A DNA stretch of 64,000 bases from Molossus alvarezi (Eukaryota > Chordata > Mammalia > Chiroptera > Molossidae). The DNA lies in assembly GCA_037176705.1 (NCBI GenBank), contig CM073891.1:96717827-96781826 (forward strand), read 5' to 3'. The notes beneath the pieces are model-generated. The model ran no database searches, was not told where the DNA came from, and saw nothing but the letters and a program-made list of their open reading frames with translations. Position numbers and translations under genes: made by a program. Shown piece by piece: positions 1-15,170 of the stretch. Position 1 is the stretch's first letter, and the number at the start of each line of letters is the position of its first letter.

Positions 1-113
1 TTTAACATGATGAAAAGCATTAAAATTCTATAAGGATACACAAAAGTTTCACATAAAAAAGCAAAGAGGGAAAACATGAGTAAAGGAAATTGAAGTAAAA
101 AATTACAGTTTCA

Positions 114-300
114 CCCGGCTGGTATGGCTCAGTTATTGAGCACTGACCCATGCACCAAGAGGTTGCCGGTTCATTTCCTCATCAGGGCACATGCCCAGAT
201 TGTGGGCTGGGTCCCCAGTGGAGGGCATGCAGGAGGTGGCCAATCGATGTTCTTTCTCATCTATGTTTCTCTCTCTCTAAAATCAATAAAGAAAAAAAAA
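114..300 (+). repeat. VES SINE, AATCAATAAA-tailed subtype
   Basis: tRNA-derived head with box A GGCTCAG, then a CATGCACCAAGAGGTTGCC body ending AATCAATAAA plus A-tail. This subtype lacks the TCCTCGGGTGAGGAT end of the common form. Confidence 0.9.
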
Positions 301-429
301 TTTTTTTAAATTATCGTAGTTTCAACATATTTTAAAGACTGCAGAAAAATCCTAGGTGGTGAACCTCAGGTCATTATCTTTACAAAAATCTCCATCTTAC
401 TTTCATTTTAATATGTGATATAAAAAACT

Positions 430-4370
<3,941 letters not shown>

Positions 4371-4600
4371 GATCTTAGGCCGGAAGCCGCTGACTCGCGC
4401 CACTCTCCACTGCACATGCGCGAAGCCAAGAACTAAGGCGAAAGAAGCCGGCTGGCAAGTCTACGTTACCGGAACAGGCTATCTTCTCGCGAGAAGAGAA
4501 GGATGGGGGAGGGACGGGGACTGAGAACGTTACCAGGGAAACACTCTTGGAGTGGTGGCTAGCGCTCAGGTGCGGGGAGAAAGCTGATCAGTAATGATTC
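4371..4600. promoter_or_regulatory. TMEM209 CpG-rich promoter
   Basis: GC- and CpG-rich sequence directly upstream of TMEM209 exon 1. It holds CCGGAAGC (ETS type, 4379-4386), an NRF1-like GCACATGCGC (4412-4421) and a 14-bp perfect palindrome CTTCTCGCGAGAAG (4483-4496) containing TCTCGCGAGA. No TATA box is seen, as expected of a housekeeping CpG promoter. SSMEM1 lies 3.1 kb away in the divergent direction; whether it shares this promoter cannot be told. Confidence 0.75.
4483..4496. promoter_or_regulatory. TCTCGCGAGA palindrome (BANP/Kaiso-type CpG promoter motif)
   Basis: CTTCTCGCGAGAAG reads identically on both strands. The core TCTCGCGAGA is a known motif of CpG-island promoters bound in a methylation-sensitive way by BANP. 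It lies about 115 bp upstream of the TMEM209 start codon. Confidence 0.7.
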
Positions 4601-5094
4601 AGACCGTGTTCTAAACCTTCTATGTATAGTAATAACTATAAGAAGCCAAATTTCTGTGTATTAATATAATTTTAGCTTCGTTAGGGCATTTATGGACTCA
4701 CATTTTAAAACATTTTATTAAGTAGAGTGGCTAATTTGTAGGATAACGTGTGGTAACGTGTCCAGACTTCATCAGCAATGACAAAGCATTTTTCACACCT
4801 CTGTTAAAAAAAATTAACTAATCATAAGAGAGATGCAAATTAAAATGACGGTGGGGTAAAAAAAAAAAAAAAAATCGTGTTCTAACCCCATGTCAATTCT
4901 TAAATATACGTGTAATGAGGGTGCAGCGTAACAAGAAAAAAACCAAAAATGTGTTTTGTTAAAGTTGTTAGTAGTTTTGAGAATTTTTTTACACTTTAAA
5001 TTTCCTGCATTTTTTTGGAAGAACTTGTAATCCTGAGGAAAAGTTTATAAAGTTCAGTTTGGCTTTATTTAACAAATGCAAATGCCTTCAGGGT

Positions 5095-5290
5095 GCCACT
5101 GAACCATGCGGGGATGTAAAAGGAAAAGTTCCGTGGTTACCGCCGGGAGGAGCTGGGGTGGGGGTGGGGGGTTGCGGGCAGGGGCTGTAGGGGCAGGTGA
5201 GGCGAGGCGCGGTGGCCCAGCTCCGACTCCCTGCTAGCTCGCGGAGGAGGCGAAGAGGACTAGGCCAGACAGCTATCAAGGGGCAGGGCC
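5095..5290. other. Short GC-rich segment between TMEM209 and SSMEM1
   Basis: G-rich and CpG-containing stretch with a CAG/GTGAGG donor-like site at about 5197. It could be a non-coding first exon or a minor promoter, but no conserved feature is recognised. Confidence 0.25.
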
Positions 5291-5611
5291 TGAGGACTTG
5301 TCCTTGAGGATGCAGAGAAGCGTGCCCCTGATCAAAACTTCATGCCATGTCACGATAAAATAGTGGGTTGTTATATCATGCAGGTCCCAATGACCAAACT
5401 TTTCCCTAAAATGTTCCTAAAGTCAAATAGAATAAAATGAGGTTTCCTTGCGGTATTACATATTAATGAAAAAAATGAAGGTATGCTGTGCTCTTGAGGA
5501 TCTAGCCGATTCTTTTAGAGTGGGAGTTTTATAATTTTTAGATTGCCTTAGCAGCACTGGTGTTTTGCTCTAGTTTTATTTTTATTAGTTAATTAATTTA
5601 TTTTGTTTAAA

Positions 5612-5828
5612 AATATTTTTTTGCCCTTTATTGATTTTAAAGAGAAAGAAAGGGAAAGGGAGAGAGAGAGAGAAACATCCACGAGAGAGAACATTGACCG
5701 GCCGCCTCCTGCACGCCCCGCGCTGGGAATTTGGCCCACAACCTGGGCATGTGCCCTGACTGGGAATAGAACCGGCGATTTCTTGGTGCATGGGTGGATG
5801 CTCAATCACTGAGCCACACTGGCAGGGG
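5612..5828 (-). repeat. VES SINE, AATCAATAAA-tailed subtype
   Basis: Inserted in a TTAATTTATTTT target, duplicated on both sides. Confidence 0.9.
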
Positions 5829-5861
5829 TTATTAATTTATTTTTGTTCCAGATGTTTCTCT

Positions 5862-5886
5862 TTTTTTTATCCTCGCCTGAGGATAT

Positions 5887-5935
<49 letters not shown>

Positions 5936-6144
5936 CATTTATATTCAGATGGAGCGGGAGGGAGAAAGGGAGGAAGAGAGAGAAACATTTATGTGAGAGA
6001 GACACATCAGCTGGTTGCCACCGCATGACTCCAACCGGGGCTGGGGATGAACCGAAACAGGTACATGCCCTTAGCAGGAACCGAACCTGCGACTCTCTGG
6101 TCTGAGGGCCCATGCTCTAACCGCTGAGCAAAACCAGCCAGGGC
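5862..6144 (-). repeat. VES SINE with internal (TA)n
   Basis: A (TA)n run of about 45 bp (5886-5932) splits the TCCTCGCCTGAGGATA end from the rest of the element. Confidence 0.9.
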
Positions 6145-6434
6145 AATGTTCCCCCCCACCCCCACTCCCACCCCGTAGTTTGCTCTAGTTTTAGATTGAG
6201 AAATGAACTAACTTGAAAACTGTTCAAAGTGAAAGGGTTCTATGTGCAGTCAAACTGAGAATACTAGGTTCCTCCTTACCTCTTTCCTAAGTAGAAATTG
6301 TATACATTTGATGTAACTCACAACAGACACATGGACAGTTTCCCTCTTAATGTAATTGATAGGTTACTGTGCATTTATTAAAGGCTTAAAAAGGAACACT
6401 ACTGCTACTACAATTAGATTTATCCTTGGCATTA

Positions 6435-6825
6435 TGTATGAGTTTCCTAGAGTTGCCTTAACAAAATACTACAGATTAGGTGGCTTAAACAGCAAAATTA
6501 ATTTTTTTCAGTTTTGGAGGTTGAAAGTTAAAGATCAAGATTCTAGCCGAATTGTTTTCTTCTAAGATTTATCTCCTTTGGTTTGCAGATGGACACCTTC
6601 TCTCTGTGTCCTCAATGGCCTTTTTTTTTTTTTCTGTGCTCACACATCCTTAGTGTCTCTTTCTCTTCCAATAAGGTCACCAGTCATATTGGATTAGGGC
6701 CCCACCTTTACGACCTCATTTAACCTTAATTACCTCTTTAAAAGTCCTGCCTCTAATTAAAGTCAAATAAAAGCTTAGGGCTCCAATATATGAATTTTGG
6801 GGAACACAGTTCAGTCTATAACACA
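6435..6825 (+). repeat. MaLR (MLT1-type) solo LTR
   Basis: Starts TGTATGAGTTTCCTAGAG, contains ACTACAGATTAGGTGGCTTA and GGTCACCAGTCATATTGG, and ends TCTATAACACA, the layout of ERVL-MaLR LTRs. Confidence 0.7.
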
Positions 6826-6934
6826 TTAGAATTGTATATGTTAATTTATAATCATATGAGACAAAAAAATTAGTTCTTCAGAGATTTAGATTTTAAAGAC
6901 ATTAAAATACTATATTTAAAGAAAATACAGTACA

Positions 6935-7275
6935 GTTGACAGTTGAACAAGGCCCAACCCCTGCGAAGTAGAAAATCCAAGTACAACTTTTGACTCCCCC
7001 AAAACTTAACTACTCTCAACATTTGCAAAGGTTTGTGTCCCCCACAGATATCAAAGTCTGAGAATGCTCAAATCCTTTATATAAAATGGCATAGATTAAT
7101 GCATACAATCTGCTCTCTGCATCCTTGGACTCCCAAATGCAGATAAAAAACACTACAGGTAGTCCTGGCCTGGTAGCTCAGTTGGTTAAAGCAGCAAACC
7201 AATACAAGTTGCCAGTTCAATTCCAGGCCAGGGCACATACAAGAATCAGCCAATAAATTTATTATAAGAGGAACA

Positions 7276-7314
<39 letters not shown>

Positions 7315-7420
7315 ATAAAACATTTAAAAAATGTACCACTACAGGTATTTACTGAAAAAAATCCTAATAAGTGGACCCATGCAGTTCAAACCAATGTTGT
7401 TCAAGGGTCTACTATTTATA
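6935..7420. mobile_element. Tigger-like DNA transposon remnant
   Basis: Begins CAGTTGACAGTTGAACAA and ends TGTTCAAGGGTCTACT. It contains GCTCAAATCCTTTATATAAA, typical of Tigger/MER2 repeats. Interrupted by the VES at 7162-7336. Confidence 0.65.
7162..7336 (+). repeat. VES SINE, divergent
   Basis: Head reads CTGGTAGCTCAGTTGGTTAA, closer to a tRNA than the other copies. It ends (CT)n, then AATCAATAAAA. Target duplication CACTACAGGTA (7151-7161, 7337-7347). Inside a Tigger remnant. Confidence 0.85.
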
Positions 7421-7678
7421 CAAATTTCAGTGGAAAATAATTAAGGCAGAACACACTATATTAAGCTATGGGGAAAGACCATAAACTTTCACAGAAGTAA
7501 TTTAGATAAATCTTCCCAAAACCTAGAAGTCTAAGAAGTGTCTGTCAGTTCCTGTCACAGTTGCTGAAGTGTATGTCATAATAGGTTGCCAAGGAAGTTG
7601 TCATACATGTGGAGTGAAGTACTTCCCAGTCATTTTCATCCCTTTGAGCATGTTTTATTTTTGAAGCAAGAAGCCATC

Positions 7679-7861
7679 ATGGGAAAACTTCTTTCCTTAT
7701 TTTGGGAGGTGGATCCTCCCCCCATATCTTTAAGTTTTACCATTCCAAATCAGGATTATGAGTGCCGGCAGGATGACTCCTGTGGGACAATAGGGATCTT
7801 CCTCTTTTGGTATTTTGTCATTATATTGGTCTTGATGATCTTCTCTCGTGCTTCTATCTGG
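7679..7861 (+). CDS. SSMEM1: SSMEM1 exon 1 coding part
   Basis: 183 nt, 61 codons, from ATG in context CATCATGGG to TGG, followed by donor GTAGGA. The in-frame ATG at 7586 is not used in the human protein, and the residues between are unlike the family, so 7679 was chosen. Confidence 0.93.
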
Positions 7862-9716
7862 GTAGGATATCCTTTTTCATTTTAAATAATATGTTTATTC
7901 TAGGGGGTTTTCATAAAATAAATTCACTTTGATGAAACTACTTTTTTAAACTTTGTTTTCTAGTTTTAAAAATAATGCAATCTTATTCTGAAGAATCCAT
8001 GAATATAGAAAAGGATGAAGAAGTCTGTTTAAACTACTGTAATCCTCTCTTTTAGAGATAACCACTGTTGACATTTTGGAGTATGTTCTTCTAGTTTCTT
8101 CTTTTTTCTATACCAATGTATATCTTTCCATCTCTCTATCTTTGATTTTACATGTTTGACATTGTGTTATAGTATATATTTTTGTATCCGGCTTTTTAAA
8201 ACTTTACATTATATTGTAACACTTTCCCAAATTATATTCATACAGCAGCATTGTTAGTGACGGCATACTTTTGTTTTGTCTGTGGTTGCACCATAACATC
8301 TGCAATTTTGAGATACTGAGGTTGTTTGCACTTTGTCTATATGCTGTGTAATGCTGGGATAAACTTCCCTACTGGTTAATGACCTCAAAATTCTCTGTGT
8401 AGCCAGGGAATTCTAATCACCGATACAAAAAAAAAAAAAAAGTTGTTGTATTTATATAATATATGTTGTAGCATTTGGGGGATTTTTGAATGGGGCAATA
8501 CACTCTCTGAATAGAATACGCTGCAGAACTAAACTAAACTAAACTAAACTAAACTAAACTAAACAGAACTAAAGTTACTGCTCCAGACCACCTACTAGCA
8601 GAAAAAAAATACCCTCTTCTTAGGAATGAGGTAGCCCACTTTATCAGGATTGTGATGTTCCAACATATAATGGGTAACTGAGCTCTTGTCAGTCACTGAC
8701 ATGGAATCCTTGCTGGCCATTAATACCAGGTTGATGATTAATGAAACCACCATAATTTAGCATTACAGCCAGATCTCTGGTCTGGTGATGGTCAGCTAGA
8801 CTGAGTGCTATATCAGTTCTAGATGGAGAGGAGGAGGTTTGTTATGTCTATGCCAGCTGGATTCCATTATAATAATCAAAGACTCTTTCCCTCACCACCT
8901 CTTCCCCCTAAGAAGTTTCATCTAAAGTTTAAATGCTTCATAAGATAGATACTTTGCCAAAAGGAGATTTAGAAATGATAGCTTATATGTATCTTAGACT
9001 CCCTAGCTAAGTATATTGAATTTGTCTGGTCTGGCAAGAAAGGCTACTTTAGAAAATTAACAAAAAATTGAAATTGATTCCTGGCAATTTCATCATGAAG
9101 ACCAGTTAAGAGGCCTAAGCTATATTCTTCTGCTCCCTTGCTTGTGTCAGCTCTTTGGAGTCATAGAGACCTGAGCTTCAAGGACCTCAAGATTGCATAT
9201 GGTCCAGTCTCCTGTGTGTAAGCAAGTAAGATATCAGTATCTGTCCTTTTTTAAGATGATAAGGCCCAAATAAATTAAGTGACCTGTCCAATCTCTCACA
9301 AGTGGTTAGTGACTGGGCCGTAGACCCAAGTTTCCGGCCATATCATTTGTTTACTTCAAAGCATGGTTGAAATGTTGAATTAAATCTATTCAATGCTAAT
9401 TAAAACCATAATTATCTTAAGGGTTCATCTTTTACTTCCCCTTATGGCAGCTAAAATTGGCTGAACTGCCTCTTCTAAAGGGTCCCAGATTTGAAATCTA
9501 AGAATCATATGAGGACTAGTCAAGGAGGATGGACTTTTCCCTTCACTTTGAACTTCATTTTCTCTCTAAACTCTGAGCCTTTATTTACATACCTTGAAGT
9601 AAAGGCAAGGGCGAGATGGAAATGTGGTGGTAAATAGCCTTAAACATGAAGTACACTGATTCCCTGGGAATTTGCCACTTGTTTTTGTCTTGTTAAAAAA
9701 AAATTTTTTTTTTAAT

Positions 9717-9770
<54 letters not shown>

Positions 9771-12700
9771 TGTGAGCAAGAAACACCAATCAGTGGCCCT
9801 GACCCAAGATCAAACCCACAACCTGGGTATGTGCCCTGACTGGAAATCAAACCCACTGCCTTCTGGTGTACAGGACAACAACCAACTGAGCCACACAGGC
9901 AAGGGTTGGATTTGCCACTTTTGAAGATGCATTTACCTTTTGCTTTCAGAGGCTATATATACTATGTTTAGTGTATATATTTATTTGGTGTTTGTTTGGA
10001 CTGCCAGTGCTGGAATTTTCCCTAATACCAGTACAAGCTCCTCATTTTACATATGTGGAAATTGAGCTGAGCTGATTAGTGGCTGAAAGGCAGAGCAAAG
10101 CCCATTGAATCTGTCCATTGTTCACCCTACACCTCAGGGCAGGCCCTGCTGCTCTTCTTACTCACTGAGTCACAAAGATAATTAATACAATGCTTTTGGT
10201 GGCTACTGTTCACACGATTCCTCTTGATGCAAAATCTTTCTTTTGATTTTGACTTGATATCAAGTCAATGCCATGGCCTGTTTGGCTCAGCGTTAGAGCA
10301 TCTGCACGGACCGGAGAGTCCAGGGTTCAGTTCCCGCTAAGGGCAAGTACCTCGGTTGCAGTTTGTCCCCGGCCCCGGTTGGGGTCGTGTGGATGGCAGC
10401 CACTCGATGTGTCTCTCTCACATCGATGTTTCTCTTTCTCTCTCTTCCTTCCTTTCTCTCTGCTGCTCTATCTGAAGATAAATGCAAAAATGTCCTCAGG
10501 TGAGGATTAAAAAAAAAAATTCTGATATCAAGTCAAATGTGGACACTTGTGAAAATAATATAAATCTAATAAGTGTTTTACTTTTATTAAAAAATATATT
10601 TTTAGCCCTGGCCGGTTTTGCTCAGTGGTTAGAGCGTCAGCCCGTGGACCAGAGAGGCCCAGGTTCGGTAACGTACCTCTGTTATGGTTTGTCCCCAGCC
10701 CTGGTTGTGGTCGTGTGGGTGGCAACCACTCGATGTGTCTCTCTCATGTCAATGTTTTTTTCTCTCTCTCTTCCTCCGTCTCTCCCTCCCACTCTATCTG
10801 AAGATAAATGTGAAAATTGTTATTGAGCCCTGGCCGGTTTGGCTCAACAGTTAGAATGTTGGCCTGCGGTCTGGAGAGGCCCGGGTTTGGTTCCCACTAA
10901 GGGCATGTACCTCGGTTGCAGTTTGTCCCCAGCCCTGGTTGGGTCGTGTGGGTGGGTATCCCTTTCACGTCGATTGTTTCTCTCTTTCTCTCTCTCTCCC
11001 ACTCTATCTGAACAAAATATCAAAAAATGTCCTCGGGTGAGGATAAAAAAAAAAAAAAAGTTCTCGAGTGAGGATAAAATATATATATATATACATAAAT
11101 ATGTGTGTATATATATACAACGCACACATATATGTATATTTTTTTAATTGATTTTTAGAGAGAGAGGAAGGGAGCGAGAAAGAAACATTGATGTGTTGAT
11201 GTGAGAGCAGAACATAGATTTACTGCCTCCTACAGGCCACAGGGCCCCCACTGGGGATCAAACTCACAACCTGGGCATGTGCCCTGACCCAGAATTGAAC
11301 CAGCAACCTTTTGGTGCATGGGTCGACACCCAACCAACTGAGCCACACCAGCCAGGATGAAACCTAGTAAGTGTTTTTAAACACTTTTCTCCCCTCCATT
11401 ACAAAAAGTATGCATATAAAATGTGGAAATTATAAGAAAGTAGAAAAAAATGAAAAAAAAGCCCACTCCACATAACAGAAATAGCCAACAACTATTAACT
11501 TTTAGGTTTATAAATGTCTAATATTTTCATAATCATCTCTATACATGTTAAATTTAAAAGAAGGCCCCATAAACCATTTTTTATTTTTATTTATGTATTT
11601 ATTTATTTTGGTATGTGCCCCTAGTGGGAACCAAACCCAGGACTCTCTGGTCCATAGGCTGACGCTCCAACCACTGAGCCAAACTGGCCAGGGCTATGTA
11701 TTTATTTTTTTTACTCTTCACCTGAGGACATTTTTGCATTTATCTTCAGATAGAGCGGGAGGGAGAGAGGGAGAAAGAGAGAGAGAAACATCGATGTGAG
11801 AGAGACACATCCACTGCTTGCCTCCCACACGACCCCAACTGGGTCAGGGACAAACTGCAACCGAGGTACATTCCCTTAGCGGGAACTGAACCCGGTCACT
11901 CTGGTACCCTGGCCGACACTCTAACCGCTGGCATATCCCTAAACCATTTTTTAAAAAGAGTATCTTTGCCCTGGCCAGTGTGACTTAGTTGGGTGAGCAT
12001 TGTCCCATATACTGAAAAGGGCCCCTTTTGATTCTGGGTCAGGGCACATACCCAGGTTTTGGGTTAGATCCCTGGTGGGGGTGCATACGGGAGGCAACCG
12101 ATTGATGTTTCTCTCTCCCCTCTCCCTTCCTCTCTCTCTCAAAAAGATAAATAAATAAAATAAAAAAGAGGTATCTTAAAAGATGATTCCATTTTTAAGG
12201 CTTTCAGAGAATGGTTGCAATAACCCAAAAAGTAAAGAGCTATCTCATCAGAGATACTTGCCTACCATTGTAGCAATCAGATATTAAGAACGGAATGGGC
12301 CAAGGAGCTTAGATTGCAGTTATGACTACCCAAATATGGCACTTTTCAACCCAAGAAAGTTTGACTTTCTACATATATTCACTTTTCCCTCATTTAGACA
12401 ATTGAAAAATTAAAAGGAAAAAAATACTTTCACCACTGGAAGTTAACCATTGCTAACACTTCTGTAATCCCTTAAAATCTTTACTTTTCATATTTTTAGC
12501 TAACTTGTGATCATACTGCATATACAAATTTGCATCTTGATTTTTAACTTAATGTAACATTTATTTCCTCATGTTACACCATACTTTTATCATAATAATT
12601 GTTACAACTATATATGATTGTATAATTATACCATAATCTATTTAACTGTTGTCTATCTTTGAATTTTGTATTTTATATTATCCGAATTACACTGCAATGA

Positions 12701-15127
12701 ATATGTCTGTACAGAGTTTTCTCTCTTTGGGAGTTATTTCCTGGTGTTAGATTCCCAGAAGAATTATTCTGTGTCAAATGTGTTAACGTGTTATGAGTAT
12801 TTCTAAAGTTTTGATGTATTATAAAGGAGGAGGTGCTTTATATTTGTATTATTTGACAAAACCATTTTCAGCATCAAAAAGTGGGACACTGATCTGAAAA
12901 ATGGGACAAATATATTTATGGAATAATTGGGCAGAATATTTGAAATTGGGACTATTCAGAGAAATGCATTTATTCTAGTTGCTATATTCACAGATACATT
13001 ATGGTTGCATTTTGAAGGACAGCTTCTAAAGGATTTAGGAGGTATTACATCTATGAATTCAGGCAAAGATCTGAAAGAATTATTGATAATGTTACTTGAT
13101 AAAATGTCCTTTAAAAAGTAATTTAAAAAGCTAATCATAGTACTATCAAATCTCTTTGTAAATGATATTTCTCTGAAGGTAAGTAAGTACAGGAAAACTT
13201 TATAACCTATAGCTTCTTATCAGTATTACTTTCTCTCAAGTCTGGTCCTTTTGCTTGGTTCAAAACATTTTGTTAGATTCTGCTATCAAAGCAGGGTCTT
13301 CCTAGTGGGCAGCAGAAGTGAAAGTCAGAAGCAACCAACTACGTGACTATTGTGTGTGTTACCTGCTGTTGAGTGGCTCTGACTCCTGGTGACACTATGA
13401 GTGAGTGATATCCACAATGTCCTATTCTCAACAGCCTGCTTCGCAGCGTAGACTCAGGCCCTATGGCTTATTTGATGGAGTCGATCCATCCGATATTTGG
13501 TTCTCCTCTTTTCCTGCTGCCTTCTATTTTCCCTGCCTTCTCATGATTTGCCCCAAATAGGAAAGATTCAGTTTTATCAGTTTTGCCCCCAGCAATGTTT
13601 CAGGGTTAGTTTGTTCATCTTTCTGGAGGTCCGTGGTATCTATAGCGCCCTCTCCTCCAATGCCATATTCCAAGTGAGTCCATTTTTTCCCTATCAGCCT
13701 TCTTCACTGTCCAACCTTTGTATCTGTATACATTAACGGGGACACAGGGTGTGGATGACCTGAGGGTGTGGCTGATATAAGATCACTATCACTAATCTAT
13801 ATTTCTGAAACAGATGTTTGAGAAGAAAAAGGATGAAAACAGTGGGACAAACACTTCAGAAAGTAAAGGTGAGAGTCAGTGCACATTTAGTATTGGACTT
13901 TGATGAGAGAACTATGTGCTGAGTGTGGAAAGCAAGCAACAGAGGTGAACAGCCAGGAGTGTTATAGGGTCTCCCCAGACCTGTGGCAGCTCAATGAATG
14001 AGCTCCTTGCTTTAGTGCAGGACAACTTGGCTGCTTTAGTAGGGACTATGAAGTACTGGTAGGTAAAGCTCAACTTCTCTTTTCATTTCTCAGTATTCTC
14101 CCTTCACACAGTTTCCTTTTACACCCTTTATAGTTAGAGTTACTACAGGATTATGAGCTGTAAATTACATCTTTTTCAATAACCTATAAGCAGTGGTGTG
14201 CTGGAAAATGTTTAACAACCGGCTCTCCAAAAATTTGTGTGTGTGTGTATACATTTAACTTTTTTTTTTTTTTTTACTGATATAAAGGATGTATACCTCA
14301 CAATTTACAAATAATAAAATATATAATACTCTTTATGGTAAATTCCATACAGACCCCTAATTCTCACAGAATACTTTCCTTGATTTTTACCAGACCCTTG
14401 CATCCTTAGCCAACTTAAGTCTGCAATTGATGAACAAGGGTAGTTCCATTATGAATGTTACTTTCCCTTAAAGAATAATATGAAAGAAACAAGATCTATG
14501 TTGGCACTTAACTTGGTTGTCAGTGATGTGAGTGACTTCTTTGCAAATTGGCAGTTTTAGAATACTCTGAAAGAATATGTCCTCATTTTTTGGGGTGCTA
14601 TTCACAGTGTAGTGACTACAGTCCTGGCCGGATGCTCAGTGGTTAGAGCATTGGCCTGCAGACCAATGAGTCTCATGTTCAATTCCAGTTAAGGGCATGT
14701 ACCTCAGTTGCAGTTCCTCCTCGGCCCTGGTCAGAGTTGTGCGGGAGGCAACCAGTCGATGTGTCCCTCTCATGTTGATGTTTCTCTCTCTCTCTCTCTC
14801 TCACTCCCACTCTATCTGAAGATAAATAGAAAAATATCCTCGGGTGAGGAATAAAAAACAACAATAATGTAGTGGATACAAGAATGACACTTTTGCCCTG
14901 GCCGGTTTGGCTCAGCGGTTAGAGTGTCGGCCTGTGGTACAGAGGGACCCGGGTTCGGTTCCCGCTAAGGGCACGTACCTCGGTTGCAGTTTGTCCCCGG
15001 CCCTGGTTGGTCGTGCGGGTGGCAACCACTCGATGTGTCCCTTCACATCGATGTTTCTCTCTCTCTCTTCCTCTCTCTCCCTCCCGCTCTGTCTGAACAA
15101 AAAATGCAAAAATGTCCTCGGGTGAGG

Positions 15128-15170
<43 letters not shown>

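Noticed and set aside
114..200. tRNA gene candidates from box A/B-like motifs
   Set aside because: These belong to VES heads, which do not fold into intact tRNAs and carry SINE bodies and A-tails.
10268..10510. Many 60-110-codon frames over VES copies (similar proteins at 21013, 37155, 63473 and elsewhere)
   Set aside because: They are translations of the SINE itself, repeated wherever a VES lies.
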